From Thermodesulfobacteriales bacterium (GTDB taxonomy: Bacteria > Desulfobacterota > Thermodesulfobacteria > Thermodesulfobacteriales > Thermodesulfatatoraceae): a DNA stretch of 24,979 nucleotides. Made by a program: the position numbers and the translations under genes. The notes beneath the pieces were generated by a model that was not told the origin of the DNA, did not search any database, and saw only the letters and a program-made list of their open reading frames with translations. The stretch is from NCBI GenBank assembly GCA_026985945.1, contig JALSPN010000257.1, positions 1 through 24,979 on the forward strand, given 5' to 3'. This document shows, piece after piece, positions 14,287-22,223 of the stretch (positions are counted from its first letter, which is position 1; every line of letters begins with the position of its first letter).

Positions 14287-15042
14287 ATGAAATTATTTAA
14301 GATATTTCTTTTATTTTTTCTTTTTCCTTCTTTATGTTTTCCGTCTGTTTTATTGTTATATAGATTAGATGTTCCATTTTATCGTCAAATATCTTATTCT
14401 TTATCTCAGAAAGGTTTTGATTTATGTCCTTTAGAAAATTGGCCATCATGTCTAAAAAGTCATAAAAAAATTTTAGTTTTTGGTGATATGGCTTATAATC
14501 ATATTCTTAATTTTTCTTCTCAGGAAAGTCTAAAAATTTTTGCTTTTTTTGTTACTAAGTGTAAAAGAAATACTGATCTTTGTTGTTGTCTTTTTCCGAC
14601 TTTAAAAGAAGTTCTTTCAATTCTTAAAAAAAATTTTCCTAAAAATAATTTTTTAGTTCTTTATACCAAAAAAACAGAATGGTGGATTAAAGATCCGATT
14701 AAAGATCCTTCTATTCCTAATATTTCTTTTTTTTGCCTAGATATTTTAGATATAAAAGAAAGTTTACGAAAAGCCTTTAATAGTAAAGCCCAAATTTATA
14801 TCCTGGCACCAGATTTACTTTTTATGCATCCTGCTTTTTTAAAGCGTGTTGTTCGTTATTCTTTTATTTTTTCCAAAATTTTAGTAGGATTGTCTTTAAA
14901 AATGCAAAGTTATGGTGTGCCTGTTATTATTTATCGTGATCATAATTATTTTTGGAAACACTTTGATGTAAAGCTTCTAAATAGCGAGAAAATTACTATC
15001 CCTTTGCGGATATCTATAGCCTCATGGTTTACACAAAATTGA
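14287..15042 (+). CDS. Putative periplasmic substrate-binding protein (ABC substrate-binding, PF04392-like)
   Basis: A 251-residue exported protein; residues 1-19 form a signal peptide (FKIFLLFFLFPSLCFPS). The middle shows an alternating alpha/beta pattern with VLVFGD-type and ILAPDLLFMHP (about 171-181) segments and KILVGLSLKMQSYGVPVII near the end, which resemble the ABC-type substrate-binding family found with sensor kinases in delta-proteobacteria. The match is by eye and weak. Very AT-rich (15/60 G+C in 14521-14580), with many Lys, Phe, Leu and Ile. It sits between the TonB receptor and the histidine kinase, overlapping the latter by 19 bases, so it may present the ligand to the kinase or to an unseen importer. 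No Shine-Dalgarno sequence is obvious. Confidence 0.5.
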   Translation: MKLFKIFLLFFLFPSLCFPSVLLLYRLDVPFYRQISYSLSQKGFDLCPLENWPSCLKSHKKILVFGDMAYNHILNFSSQESLKIFAFFVTKCKRNTDLCCCLFPTLKEVLSILKKNFPKNNFLVLYTKKTEWWIKDPIKDPSIPNISFFCLDILDIKESLRKAFNSKAQIYILAPDLLFMHPAFLKRVVRYSFIFSKILVGLSLKMQSYGVPVIIYRDHNYFWKHFDVKLLNSEKITIPLRISIASWFTQN

Positions 15043-16931
15043 AAAAATTTTTAGAAAAAATCTCTCTCCTTCTCGGCAATTTATTTATTAGATTATTTAT
15101 TTCTTACTTTCTGTTATTGACATTTTTTTTGTTTTTTTCTTTTCTGGTATTATCTTATGTTAACAATCAATCTATTGAAGATAATATAAATCAGGTTTCT
15201 GATTTAGTTTATAACTCTCTTTCCGAACCTCTAGAACTCTATCTTTTATCTCGAGCCCCCTCCTATTTGCAAGAAGCTAAAAAAAAGATGGATCTTTTCC
15301 CTTTTCTTTTATCTTTCTGTGTTTATGATAATAAAGGTCAAATAATACTATCTTCTGTTAAAGGAAATTACAATCCTCTCAATTTTCCTTTTCACCCTCG
15401 AGAAGATTGTTTTCTTTTGAAAGATCCTAATTATGGTCAAATTTGCATAAAAGTCTATCCCTTGGAAATTAAACTTACTGATTTTTTAAAACCTGTTTCT
15501 GCCTACATCCGTCTTGATTTTTCTCGCACTTATTTTGAGGAAGTTTCTAAAAAAACAAGTTTTTGGATCTTTATTGGTTATCTAATTTTTTCTCTTCTTG
15601 CTTTAAGTTTGGCTTTTCTGTTTAGTAGCCGTTTCGTAAACCCTTTAAAAAAATTACTTTTTGCTACCGAGCAAATAAAAGCTGGCAATTTTGATTATCG
15701 CTTACAAGTCCAAAGTAGTGTTAGAGAAATAGATCATCTCATAAAGTCTTTTAATGAAATGGCTTCAGCTTTAAAAGCTTATGCTACCTCTCTTCAAAAA
15801 AGTCGGGAACAATTTCGAATTATTGCTGATTTTACCGCTGATTGGGAATATTGGGAGGATCCTTATGGCAGATTTATTTATGTCTCTCCCGCTTGTGAAC
15901 GAATTACTGGTTATTCTCCGGAAGATTTTATAAAAAATCCTCAACTTATAGAGAATATTATTCATCCTGATGATAAACAGGCCTGGTTACGACACAAGCA
16001 AGAAGTTCACCATCGACGATTATCTAGTCAGGAATTTGAATTTCGCATCATTACAGTAGATAGTTCTATTAAATGGATTTCCCATGTTTGTAATCCTGTC
16101 TACAGTAAAGAAGGAGTTTTTTTGGGTATCAGAGGTAGTAATCGAGATATTACTTACCGCAAAGAATTAGAAGAGAAAGTTTTTGAGGCCCAAAAGATGG
16201 AATCCATAGCCCGTTTGGCAGGAGGTATTGCCCACGATTTAAACAATTTAATGACAGCCATCGTAGGACAGGCTGAACTTTTGAAAATGTCTTCTTCTCC
16301 AGAATCCAAAGTGTGCCAACGGGCCGAAAAAATTATGGAAATTTGTGAGCGAGCCTGTGAGCTTGCCGAAAAACTTTTGGATTATGCGAGAGGCCGCCAC
16401 TTTAAACCTCAACCCCTCAATCTTAATGAGATAATTCAGGGCACCGTGCGTCTGCAGGAAACGGCTCTAGATGGCAAAATTGAACTTGCTCTAAAGCTCA
16501 AAAGTAATTTGAAACCGATTTTTGGCGATCCCAATCAACTGACCCAGGTAATCATGAACCTGGTGATCAATGCCGTAGAAGCTATGAATAACGGTGGAAA
16601 GCTGATTATAGAGACTCAAAATGTTAATCTTTCTCAACCTCGGGAAGAGATTCCTCCTGGTGAATATGTGGTTTTGAGGGTTAAAGATACCGGTTGCGGA
16701 ATGGATAAGAAAACCATCAAGAAAATTTTTGAGCCTTTTTTCTCTACCAAAGATTTCGGACGAGGCCTGGGGCTGGCGGCAGTTTTTGGGATCATAAAGA
16801 ATCATAAGGGATACATTAAAGTCTTTTCGGAAGAAGGAAAAGGAACTACCTTTGAAATTTATTTTCCGGTCTATAAGACTTTTATTTCCGGAAATAGTGT
16901 TCGAGAATCCAGGCCTCAATTTGGCGCCTGA
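15024..16931 (+). CDS. Membrane-bound PAS-containing sensor histidine kinase
   Basis: A 635-residue two-component kinase. TM1 (about 20-45) and TM2 (about 180-202) flank a 130-residue periplasmic sensor. Then come HAMP (about 200-255), PAS (about 260-380: FIYVSPACERITGY, IHPDD, GIRGSNRDIT), HisKA with the phospho-acceptor His404 in GGIAHDLNN, and the ATPase core with the N box (MNLVINAVEAM), G1 box (DTGCGMD) and G2 box (GLGLAAVFG). No response regulator is in the window, so its partner is elsewhere. The N-terminal half is as AT-rich as its neighbours; parts of the transmitter reach 50% G+C. The last 18 residues extend past the usual end and overlap the convergent larC gene by 50 bases. Confidence 0.93.
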   Translation: MVYTKLKKFLEKISLLLGNLFIRLFISYFLLLTFFLFFSFLVLSYVNNQSIEDNINQVSDLVYNSLSEPLELYLLSRAPSYLQEAKKKMDLFPFLLSFCVYDNKGQIILSSVKGNYNPLNFPFHPREDCFLLKDPNYGQICIKVYPLEIKLTDFLKPVSAYIRLDFSRTYFEEVSKKTSFWIFIGYLIFSLLALSLAFLFSSRFVNPLKKLLFATEQIKAGNFDYRLQVQSSVREIDHLIKSFNEMASALKAYATSLQKSREQFRIIADFTADWEYWEDPYGRFIYVSPACERITGYSPEDFIKNPQLIENIIHPDDKQAWLRHKQEVHHRRLSSQEFEFRIITVDSSIKWISHVCNPVYSKEGVFLGIRGSNRDITYRKELEEKVFEAQKMESIARLAGGIAHDLNNLMTAIVGQAELLKMSSSPESKVCQRAEKIMEICERACELAEKLLDYARGRHFKPQPLNLNEIIQGTVRLQETALDGKIELALKLKSNLKPIFGDPNQLTQVIMNLVINAVEAMNNGGKLIIETQNVNLSQPREEIPPGEYVVLRVKDTGCGMDKKTIKKIFEPFFSTKDFGRGLGLAAVFGIIKNHKGYIKVFSEEGKGTTFEIYFPVYKTFISGNSVRESRPQFGA

Positions 16932-18066
16932 GTTCTCTTAGAGGAAGCCCCCTTTCCTGACAGATCTTTTTAAGGTCTTCATATTCAAATTTTAAAAATT
17001 TTCCTCTCACGACCTTTACGCGCACCTCACCCCACGGGGTCTCCAAAATTTTTATCTCTCGTGGTTTGGTCCAGCGCAAAACTTCTCGCACCCTGATCCC
17101 CAGGGTGCCGCTTTCTTCAAAAATGAGATTCAATAAAGAGGAAAGATTTTCAGCTCGAGAAAGGAGACAGAGTTTCAGGCCAGGCCGTCCTTTTTTCATG
17201 CTAAAAGGGATAAAGCCCACATCCAGGGCCCCGGCTCTCTCAAGTCTCTCTGCTAAATAGGCGAGTTCTTCGGGGCTGTGGTCATCAAGATTGGTTTCCA
17301 TTTCGTAGATTATCTCCTGCTGATATTTTCTCTCTTTCTGAGAAAAGTCCTCTTCTCCGATCCAGAAGCGGACAATGTTAGGAACCTCATGAAAATCTCT
17401 TTCTCCTGCGCCAACGCCGTATTTTTCAAGATACATGGAAGGGCAAGGCCCAAAACCTTTTACCAGGGTTTTAAGGATTAGGGCCCCGGTGGGGGTGACG
17501 GTTTCGCCGCTTACCGGGCTTCCCGTTACCGGTATCCCTTCCAGAAGTTTCAGAGTTGCCGGAGCCGGTAGAGGAAGAGGCCCATGGGCTGAAGGGAGAA
17601 TTCCCCGCCCTAAAGGAGCGGGAGAAGAAAAAAGTTCTTCTATTTGGAAGTAATCCAAACCTTCTAGCACCCCAAAAATATCTGCCAGGGTATCGTGTGC
17701 TGATAGTTCGTGTAAGTGGACTTCCTCTAGCAATTTTCCGTGGACAGAGGCCTCGGCTTCAAAAAGAAAACGCATCATCTTCTGGGCGAGTCTTATCCTT
17801 TCTTGCGGAAAGGGAAGTTTTTCCAGGAGTTCCATGAGGGGGGAGTAGGTCTGAGGTAAGGTATCTTGAGAAGGGGCTTTAATTTTTACTTTTAGAGCGC
17901 GAAGACCAGACTTTTTTGTTTCTTTTACCTCAAGAGATAAATCCCCGGGAAGTTTCTCCAGGACCTTTTGAAGAGCTGGCAGGGGAAAACCAGCGTCAAG
18001 AAGGGCGGCCAAAAACATATCTCCGGCTAAGCCGCCTATGAGATCAAGATACGCGAGACGAGTCAT
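16882..18066 (-). CDS. larC: Nickel-pincer cofactor biosynthesis protein LarC
   Basis: A 394-residue cytoplasmic enzyme that inserts nickel into the pyridinium-dithiocarboxylate precursor to form the nickel-pincer nucleotide cofactor of lactate racemase and related enzymes. Visible family features are AYLDLIGGLAGDMFLAALLDAG (N-terminus), VHLHELSAHDTLADI (about 115-129), GETVTPTGALIL and METNLDDHSPEELAYL in the C-terminal domain. It is full length and unfrayed, whereas in some lactobacilli it is split and made by frameshifting. LarA, LarB and LarE are not in the window, so the client enzyme is unknown. The start overlaps the upstream VTT gene by 23 bases. The 3' end overlaps the convergent histidine kinase. 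Confidence 0.9.
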   Translation of the reverse strand: MTRLAYLDLIGGLAGDMFLAALLDAGFPLPALQKVLEKLPGDLSLEVKETKKSGLRALKVKIKAPSQDTLPQTYSPLMELLEKLPFPQERIRLAQKMMRFLFEAEASVHGKLLEEVHLHELSAHDTLADIFGVLEGLDYFQIEELFSSPAPLGRGILPSAHGPLPLPAPATLKLLEGIPVTGSPVSGETVTPTGALILKTLVKGFGPCPSMYLEKYGVGAGERDFHEVPNIVRFWIGEEDFSQKERKYQQEIIYEMETNLDDHSPEELAYLAERLERAGALDVGFIPFSMKKGRPGLKLCLLSRAENLSSLLNLIFEESGTLGIRVREVLRWTKPREIKILETPWGEVRVKVVRGKFLKFEYEDLKKICQERGLPLRELRRQIEAWILEHYFRK

Positions 18067-18661
18067 TTCCCAGATATTGATAAAAGGCTTCTCGTTTCAG
18101 GTAAAAGATCAAGAATAAGGCCAGGCTTAATCCTCCTAGCAGGGTAAAGGTAAACCAATCCCTTTCATAGAGGGAATCTCCCTGGATGGCAAGGGCCAGG
18201 GTGCCCGGGACACGCCCAACGGTCATAAGGATTAAAAACACTTTAAAAGGAATGGGGAAAAGCCCCAGAAAATAGTTGAGATAATCTTTGGGAAAACCCG
18301 GGAAGAGATAACAGATAAAAGCGGCTAGAAGCCCCCGTCTTTGCATGAAGCGTTCCAGCCGTCTGAAATAGGGAGAGCGAGAAAGCCTTGGGGCCATAAT
18401 CTTTCTGAACTTACGAGCGAGCCCGAAGGCCACCGAAGCTCCGATGACAATACCCACCATAGCATAAAGAAAACCCCAGAAAGCACCAAAAAGATAACCA
18501 GCCACAAATCCGGTAATCTCTCCTGGCAGGGGGGCAAAGACTACCTGAAGGGCCTGCAAAAAGATAAAAACCAGAGGGCCGAGGGCCCCAAAGCCCTCGA
18601 CCCAGGTTCTTAACGCTTCAGGATTTCTGAGAAGGGCCCACCAGCGCGAAAAATCCATCAA
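18044..18661 (-). CDS. VTT-domain (TVP38/TMEM64, DedA-like) integral membrane protein
   Basis: A 205-residue inner-membrane protein with about five hydrophobic segments. PLPGEITGFVAGYLFGAFWG (about 44-63) and YLFPGFPKDYLNYFLGL (about 118-134) are the hallmark reentrant-loop motifs of the VTT/SNARE-associated family, and GRVPGTLALAIQGD is the third. Some family members translocate lipids such as undecaprenyl phosphate or phosphatidylethanolamine; this one's substrate is not readable. It is coupled to pstS by a 4-base overlap and to larC by a 23-base overlap, so the three are one operon, although their functions have no evident link. Confidence 0.85.
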   Translation of the reverse strand: MMDFSRWWALLRNPEALRTWVEGFGALGPLVFIFLQALQVVFAPLPGEITGFVAGYLFGAFWGFLYAMVGIVIGASVAFGLARKFRKIMAPRLSRSPYFRRLERFMQRRGLLAAFICYLFPGFPKDYLNYFLGLFPIPFKVFLILMTVGRVPGTLALAIQGDSLYERDWFTFTLLGGLSLALFLIFYLKREAFYQYLGNDSSRVS

Positions 18662-19695
18662 GGAAGAAGGGGCTTTCCTTTGTAAGCCATACTTTTTACG
18701 ATTTTTTCTGCTTTAGACACTACTTTTTCCGGAAGCCTACCATAAAGGAGAGATTCGTTCATCTCCTGGGCCTCGTGGATACACCACCAGAGAAGATTCG
18801 CAAGGGCTTTGGCCTTTTCGTAAGAGCGGCCTTTATAGGCTTGTTCCTGATAAACAATGATCCAGGTGAAGGCCGAAATCGGATAGCCATCAGGGGCAGC
18901 GGTATTGGTGATCGAACAGCGGGTGTCATCAGGGATTTCAACGTTGGCTGCTGCTGAGATGGCCTTGAGCGTGGGCTTTATAAACCGGCCAGCCTTATTC
19001 TGGAGCGCGGCTACGGGAATGTGATTTTGTTCGGCATAAGCAATTTCAATATAACCTATACACCCCGGTATCTGACGTATAAGTCCCGCCACCCCGGCGT
19101 TTCCCTTTCCGCCCATGCCAACCGGCCATCTTACGGCTTTTCCCCGGCCTACCTTTTGACACCATTCTTCACTTATCTTGCAGAGATAATCCGTAAAAAC
19201 GTAGGTGGTTCCCGAACCATCAGACCGATAGGCCACCATAATGGGAAGATGAGGAAGTTTGAGTTGAGGGTTTACCCTGGCAATGTCCTGATGATCCCAG
19301 TAGCGGATTTTACCAAGATAGATATCGACCAAGACTTGAGGGGTAAGCCTGAGATCTTTAATCCCGGGAATATTGAAGCCAATTGCTACAGCCCCAAGGG
19401 CGGTGGGGATGTGTAAAATTTTGGCCGGGGCGCGGGCCAGCTCCTTGTCTGACATGGGAGCATCGCTGGCTCCGAAATCCACCGTGCGGGCCAGAAGCTG
19501 TCTTATCCCTCCACCGGAACCAATAGCCTGATAATTAACTTTGATCCCGGTTTTTTTGTAGTAAACGTCAAACCATTTGGAATAAAGGGGATAAGGGAAG
19601 GTAGCCCCTGCCCCGAGAAGGGTAATTTTAGAGCCTGCCCAGCTAAGACTACTTAAAAACACCAAAAAAAACAATGCTACCCACCACTTTCGCAT
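18658..19695 (-). CDS. pstS: Phosphate ABC-transporter substrate-binding protein
   Basis: A 345-residue periplasmic phosphate-binding protein. Residues 1-20 form a signal peptide (WWVALFFLVFLSSLSWA). Binding-site motifs are LLGAGATFPYPLYSKW, YQAIGSGGGIRQL, DFGASDAPM and RSDGSGTTYVFTDYL, which carry the Ser/Thr, Asp and Arg that hold phosphate in PstS. AAGGAGG precedes the ATG. The permease and ATPase genes (pstC, pstA, pstB) are not in the window; instead it heads an operon with the VTT protein and larC. A Pho-box-like triple repeat lies upstream, which fits induction under phosphate limitation. Confidence 0.93.
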   Translation of the reverse strand: MRKWWVALFFLVFLSSLSWAGSKITLLGAGATFPYPLYSKWFDVYYKKTGIKVNYQAIGSGGGIRQLLARTVDFGASDAPMSDKELARAPAKILHIPTALGAVAIGFNIPGIKDLRLTPQVLVDIYLGKIRYWDHQDIARVNPQLKLPHLPIMVAYRSDGSGTTYVFTDYLCKISEEWCQKVGRGKAVRWPVGMGGKGNAGVAGLIRQIPGCIGYIEIAYAEQNHIPVAALQNKAGRFIKPTLKAISAAANVEIPDDTRCSITNTAAPDGYPISAFTWIIVYQEQAYKGRSYEKAKALANLLWWCIHEAQEMNESLLYGRLPEKVVSKAEKIVKSMAYKGKPLLP

Positions 19696-19726
19696 AACAT
19701 CCTCCTTGAAATTTTTTCGTAAATGA

Positions 19727-19770
19727 AGATAAGTTCATTCCATTACAAATCCCATACCAAATTGTGACAA
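19727..19770 (-). promoter_or_regulatory. Pho-box-like promoter of pstS
   Basis: Read on the minus strand, TTGTCAC (19770-19764), TGGTATG (19759-19753) and TTGTAAT (19748-19742) recur with an exact 11-base period, the geometry of PhoB sites (CTGTCAT repeats). The last repeat ends 9 bases before TTATCT (19732-19727), a -10-like hexamer, leaving no normal -35. Spacing fits PhoB-activated promoters. The sequence match is partial (about 5/7 for the outer two). Confidence 0.5.
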
Positions 19771-19789
19771 ATTTTTAAAAGGTGCGCTC

Positions 19790-20554
19790 ATGTCTTCCGG
19801 GTTGGGGAAGGGGCTTTATTTTCAGGTTCTCCTTGAAGGATTTTCAGAGAAGGTAAATTCTGAAGATCTGGTTTGCGACGAGATCTGTGAAGCAGGCAAA
19901 CGGCTTCTGATCTTTAGAAATGAAGCCGCCTTCCGCCGCTGGGAGCCCTTTTTGAAAAGCCAGGCTACGATTTTAGAAGAGGGTTTTACGGCGGGCGAGA
20001 TTTTAAGGCTTCCTTCAGGGGTTGTTTTCAGGGCCTTTGGTAACAGCTCATCTGAGAAAGAAATATTTCTGCGTAGCCAGGGGGCCTTCGGAAGTGGCTT
20101 TCACCCTACGACTCGCCTCTGTTTACACCTTCTGGATGAGCTTAAGCCTTCTTCAGGGTGGGCCCTTGATCTGGGAGCCGGAACCGGCATCCTCTCCCTC
20201 TTGTTGGCCCGCAAGGGCTGGAAAGTCCTTGCCGTTGAACCAGATCTCCAGGCTCTTAAAGTTCTCACAGAAAATATCAAACGGAACCGGTTAGAGGATA
20301 AGATTTATCCTCTCTGCGGAGAGGTTTCTGCCCTCAAAGGCCCCTTTACCCTCATCGTGGCTAACCTTTATCTGCGTCTTCTTATTCCCCAGGCCTCCCT
20401 TCTCAAGGCTTTGCTTTCTCCAGCTGGCAGTTTAATCCTTTCGGGCTTTCTGGTAACGAGTCTTCCGGCTGTCAGAAGGGCCTATGCTGGACTGGTGGTG
20501 GAAAGGGAGATCACTCATCAGGGCTGGGCAGCCTTAAAATTTACTACTCCTTAA
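19790..20554 (+). CDS. prmA: Ribosomal protein L11 methyltransferase-like enzyme
   Basis: A 254-residue SAM-dependent methyltransferase. The substrate-linked signature AFGSGFHPTTRLCL (99-112) precedes the SAM motif ALDLGAGTGILSLL (125-138), then VEPD and VANLYLRLL, the order found in PrmA, which trimethylates ribosomal protein L11. It is shorter than typical PrmA (about 290), with a reduced N-terminal substrate domain. The start ATG 19790 has only a weak AAGG nearby. Its intergenic region is shared with the divergent pstS promoter. The stop overlaps the 3' end of the convergent multihaem cytochrome gene by 11 bases if that gene is read through its TGA. Confidence 0.85.
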   Translation: MSSGLGKGLYFQVLLEGFSEKVNSEDLVCDEICEAGKRLLIFRNEAAFRRWEPFLKSQATILEEGFTAGEILRLPSGVVFRAFGNSSSEKEIFLRSQGAFGSGFHPTTRLCLHLLDELKPSSGWALDLGAGTGILSLLLARKGWKVLAVEPDLQALKVLTENIKRNRLEDKIYPLCGEVSALKGPFTLIVANLYLRLLIPQASLLKALLSPAGSLILSGFLVTSLPAVRRAYAGLVVEREITHQGWAALKFTTP

Positions 20555-22223
20555 ATACCGGGCATTTTTTCTTGGGGTCCCAGTTAAGCATGACCGGATC
20601 GTTGAAGTCTTTGTGACACGAAAGACAAAGTCCCACGCGCAGAATGCGCTTTATTTCTTCAGGGCTAAAGGGCCTTAAATCCGGCCGGGAAAATTTTACA
20701 TAGACTTTGCCCCTGAGGTCAGTTACGGCCGAAAGGGGAAAGTCAAGCCCTAGAAGAGAGCTTTCTTTTCTTTCTGCCGGGCTAAAAACCCAGTTTCCTC
20801 TTCCTCGGTAAGTTAAAGTCCCGTAGCCCAGTCCGAGCGTTTTGGCAGAGGTATGACAATCCCTGCAGGTGCGAGCGCAAGATGTAGCATGAGGATCTAT
20901 GAAAGACCAGGTAATTCTGTGAAACTTTTTCTTGAGCTTTCCCTCCCGGGAAAGGATACTTACGAAGTCCTGTCAGCCGGGGGCTAGAATGACAATCTTT
21001 TCACCCTTGACCCCTAGGGTGGGGGTATCAATCCGCTGGTAGCTACGGAATTCCTCCCAGGTTCCCGGGGTTTCCCGTCCTGACAACTTATCAAGCTGTT
21101 TTTCCCGGGGGTCTTTTCGCACATGACACCCGAAACACTGCGGCACCCGGGGAGCATGACAGGCCTGGCAGCTAAGACGTTGATGGACCGAATGTCGGCA
21201 CTTTACCGGATTCGGGGGCTTAAGAGGCAACTTTTTCCCCTGCATCCTGGTGACAAATATCAACTGCTTCCCTTCTCTTTGGACGCCTTTGATATGCCGT
21301 CCCTTACGCGTGGTTCCATCTCCGCCGTGGCAGGAGGTGCATTCCACCTCCACACTTTCTTCGAAGTGAGTATAGGCCCTGCCATCCCCCATAGTTTCTT
21401 CGGCCAGGTGGCAATCCACACAAACAAGCCCGGCCTTGAAATGGACATCCGGGGGAATTTCCCGCACGAACCGCCCATCGGCAAGAAAGGGCTCTCCGAA
21501 ATCTCCCTCCAGATAAGGGGTGCCGTAGCCTTCGTCTTCGTAAAGGCCCTGGTAAGTGAGACCGAGGCGGCCGCTCCGGTTGTGACAGCGGACGCAGTTT
21601 TTAAGGGGTATCTTCCGGGTCAAGCGCGGATGTTTGGCCTCCCTCGGGCCGGGAACGAGATGACAGGCCACGCAACCTCCCCCTTTTTCTCCCAAAAAGC
21701 CCGGGTATTTACCCTTCTCAAACCACAAATGGCAGGAACCGCAGAGTTTGCGATAATAGTCAAGGGCTAGAGAGGAGGCCTCTTTTTTCTCCAAAAGGGC
21801 TTTCACGTCGTTTTCAGCAAAGGCCTCTTTTTCATCTGAAATTTCTCCCCAGTAAAGACGGAGAGTGGTAATGATTCCCCGATTGGTGGCCATAAGAGAT
21901 TTGTGTACCCGGGCTGGTATTTCCGGATGACAGGCCGGGGCCCCGCAGGTGCGTTCTGCCACCCTTAAATCTGCAGGATTTTTGACCATTCCCCGGTGAG
22001 CCAGCTTTTTATCCAGGTGCAGAGGGTTCCCCAGGTGGCAGGGAGAACAACCCACCACTTCCCGGGCGTGAACTTTGGCGGGTTTTTCCTGGTGGCAAAA
22101 AAGGCACATCTCTACCCGACCAGAAGTAGTTACCGGGACCTGAGGGGCCCTGGTTCTTCGGATTTCCTTGATTATCGCCAGCACCAGAAGGAGACATCCC
22201 AGGAGCAACACGATTCTTTTCAT
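20544..22223 (-). CDS. Multihaem c-type cytochrome with in-frame TGA, probable selenoprotein
   Basis: An exported electron-transfer protein of 559 residues if the TGA at 20973-20975 (codon 417) is read as selenocysteine, or 416 if it stops. The N-terminus is a hydrophobic signal or anchor (IVLLLGCLLLVLAII). Ten haem-binding motifs precede the TGA: CLFCH, CSPCH, CGAPACH (CX4CH), CGSCH, CVACH, CVRCH, CVDCH, CTSCH, CQACH and CFGCH. After VILAPG-TGA the frame stays open for 142 codons, QDFVSILSREGKL onward, with CRDCH and CLSCH, to TAG at 20544-20546. No start with a ribosome site lies just after the TGA, so a separate second gene is unlikely. A hairpin fitting a bacterial SECIS follows the TGA. 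ATG overlaps the cytochrome b stop by four bases (ATGA). Likely takes electrons from the Rieske/cytochrome b pair. Confidence 0.85.
20937..20975 (-). promoter_or_regulatory. UGA codon and putative bacterial SECIS hairpin
   Basis: On the minus strand the TGA (20975-20973) is followed after 18 bases by CTTTCCC (20954-20948), loop GGGA and GGGAAAG (20943-20937): a perfect 7-bp stem. The loop begins 25 bases after the TGA and its first two bases are G. Bacterial SECIS elements lie within the coding region just 3' of UGA, with a small apical loop carrying an early G. The stem cannot be extended further outward by simple pairing. Confidence 0.65.

Noticed and set aside
20973..20975. TGA as the true end of the cytochrome gene with a second gene behind it
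   Set aside because: The downstream frame has no start codon with a ribosome site next to the TGA, begins in phase, and continues haem motifs; a pseudogene or sequencing error remains possible but is less likely given the SECIS-like hairpin.
21123..21770. 215-residue plus-strand frame inside the cytochrome gene
   Set aside because: It is an antisense shadow of the haem-motif-bearing minus-strand frame and has no features of its own.
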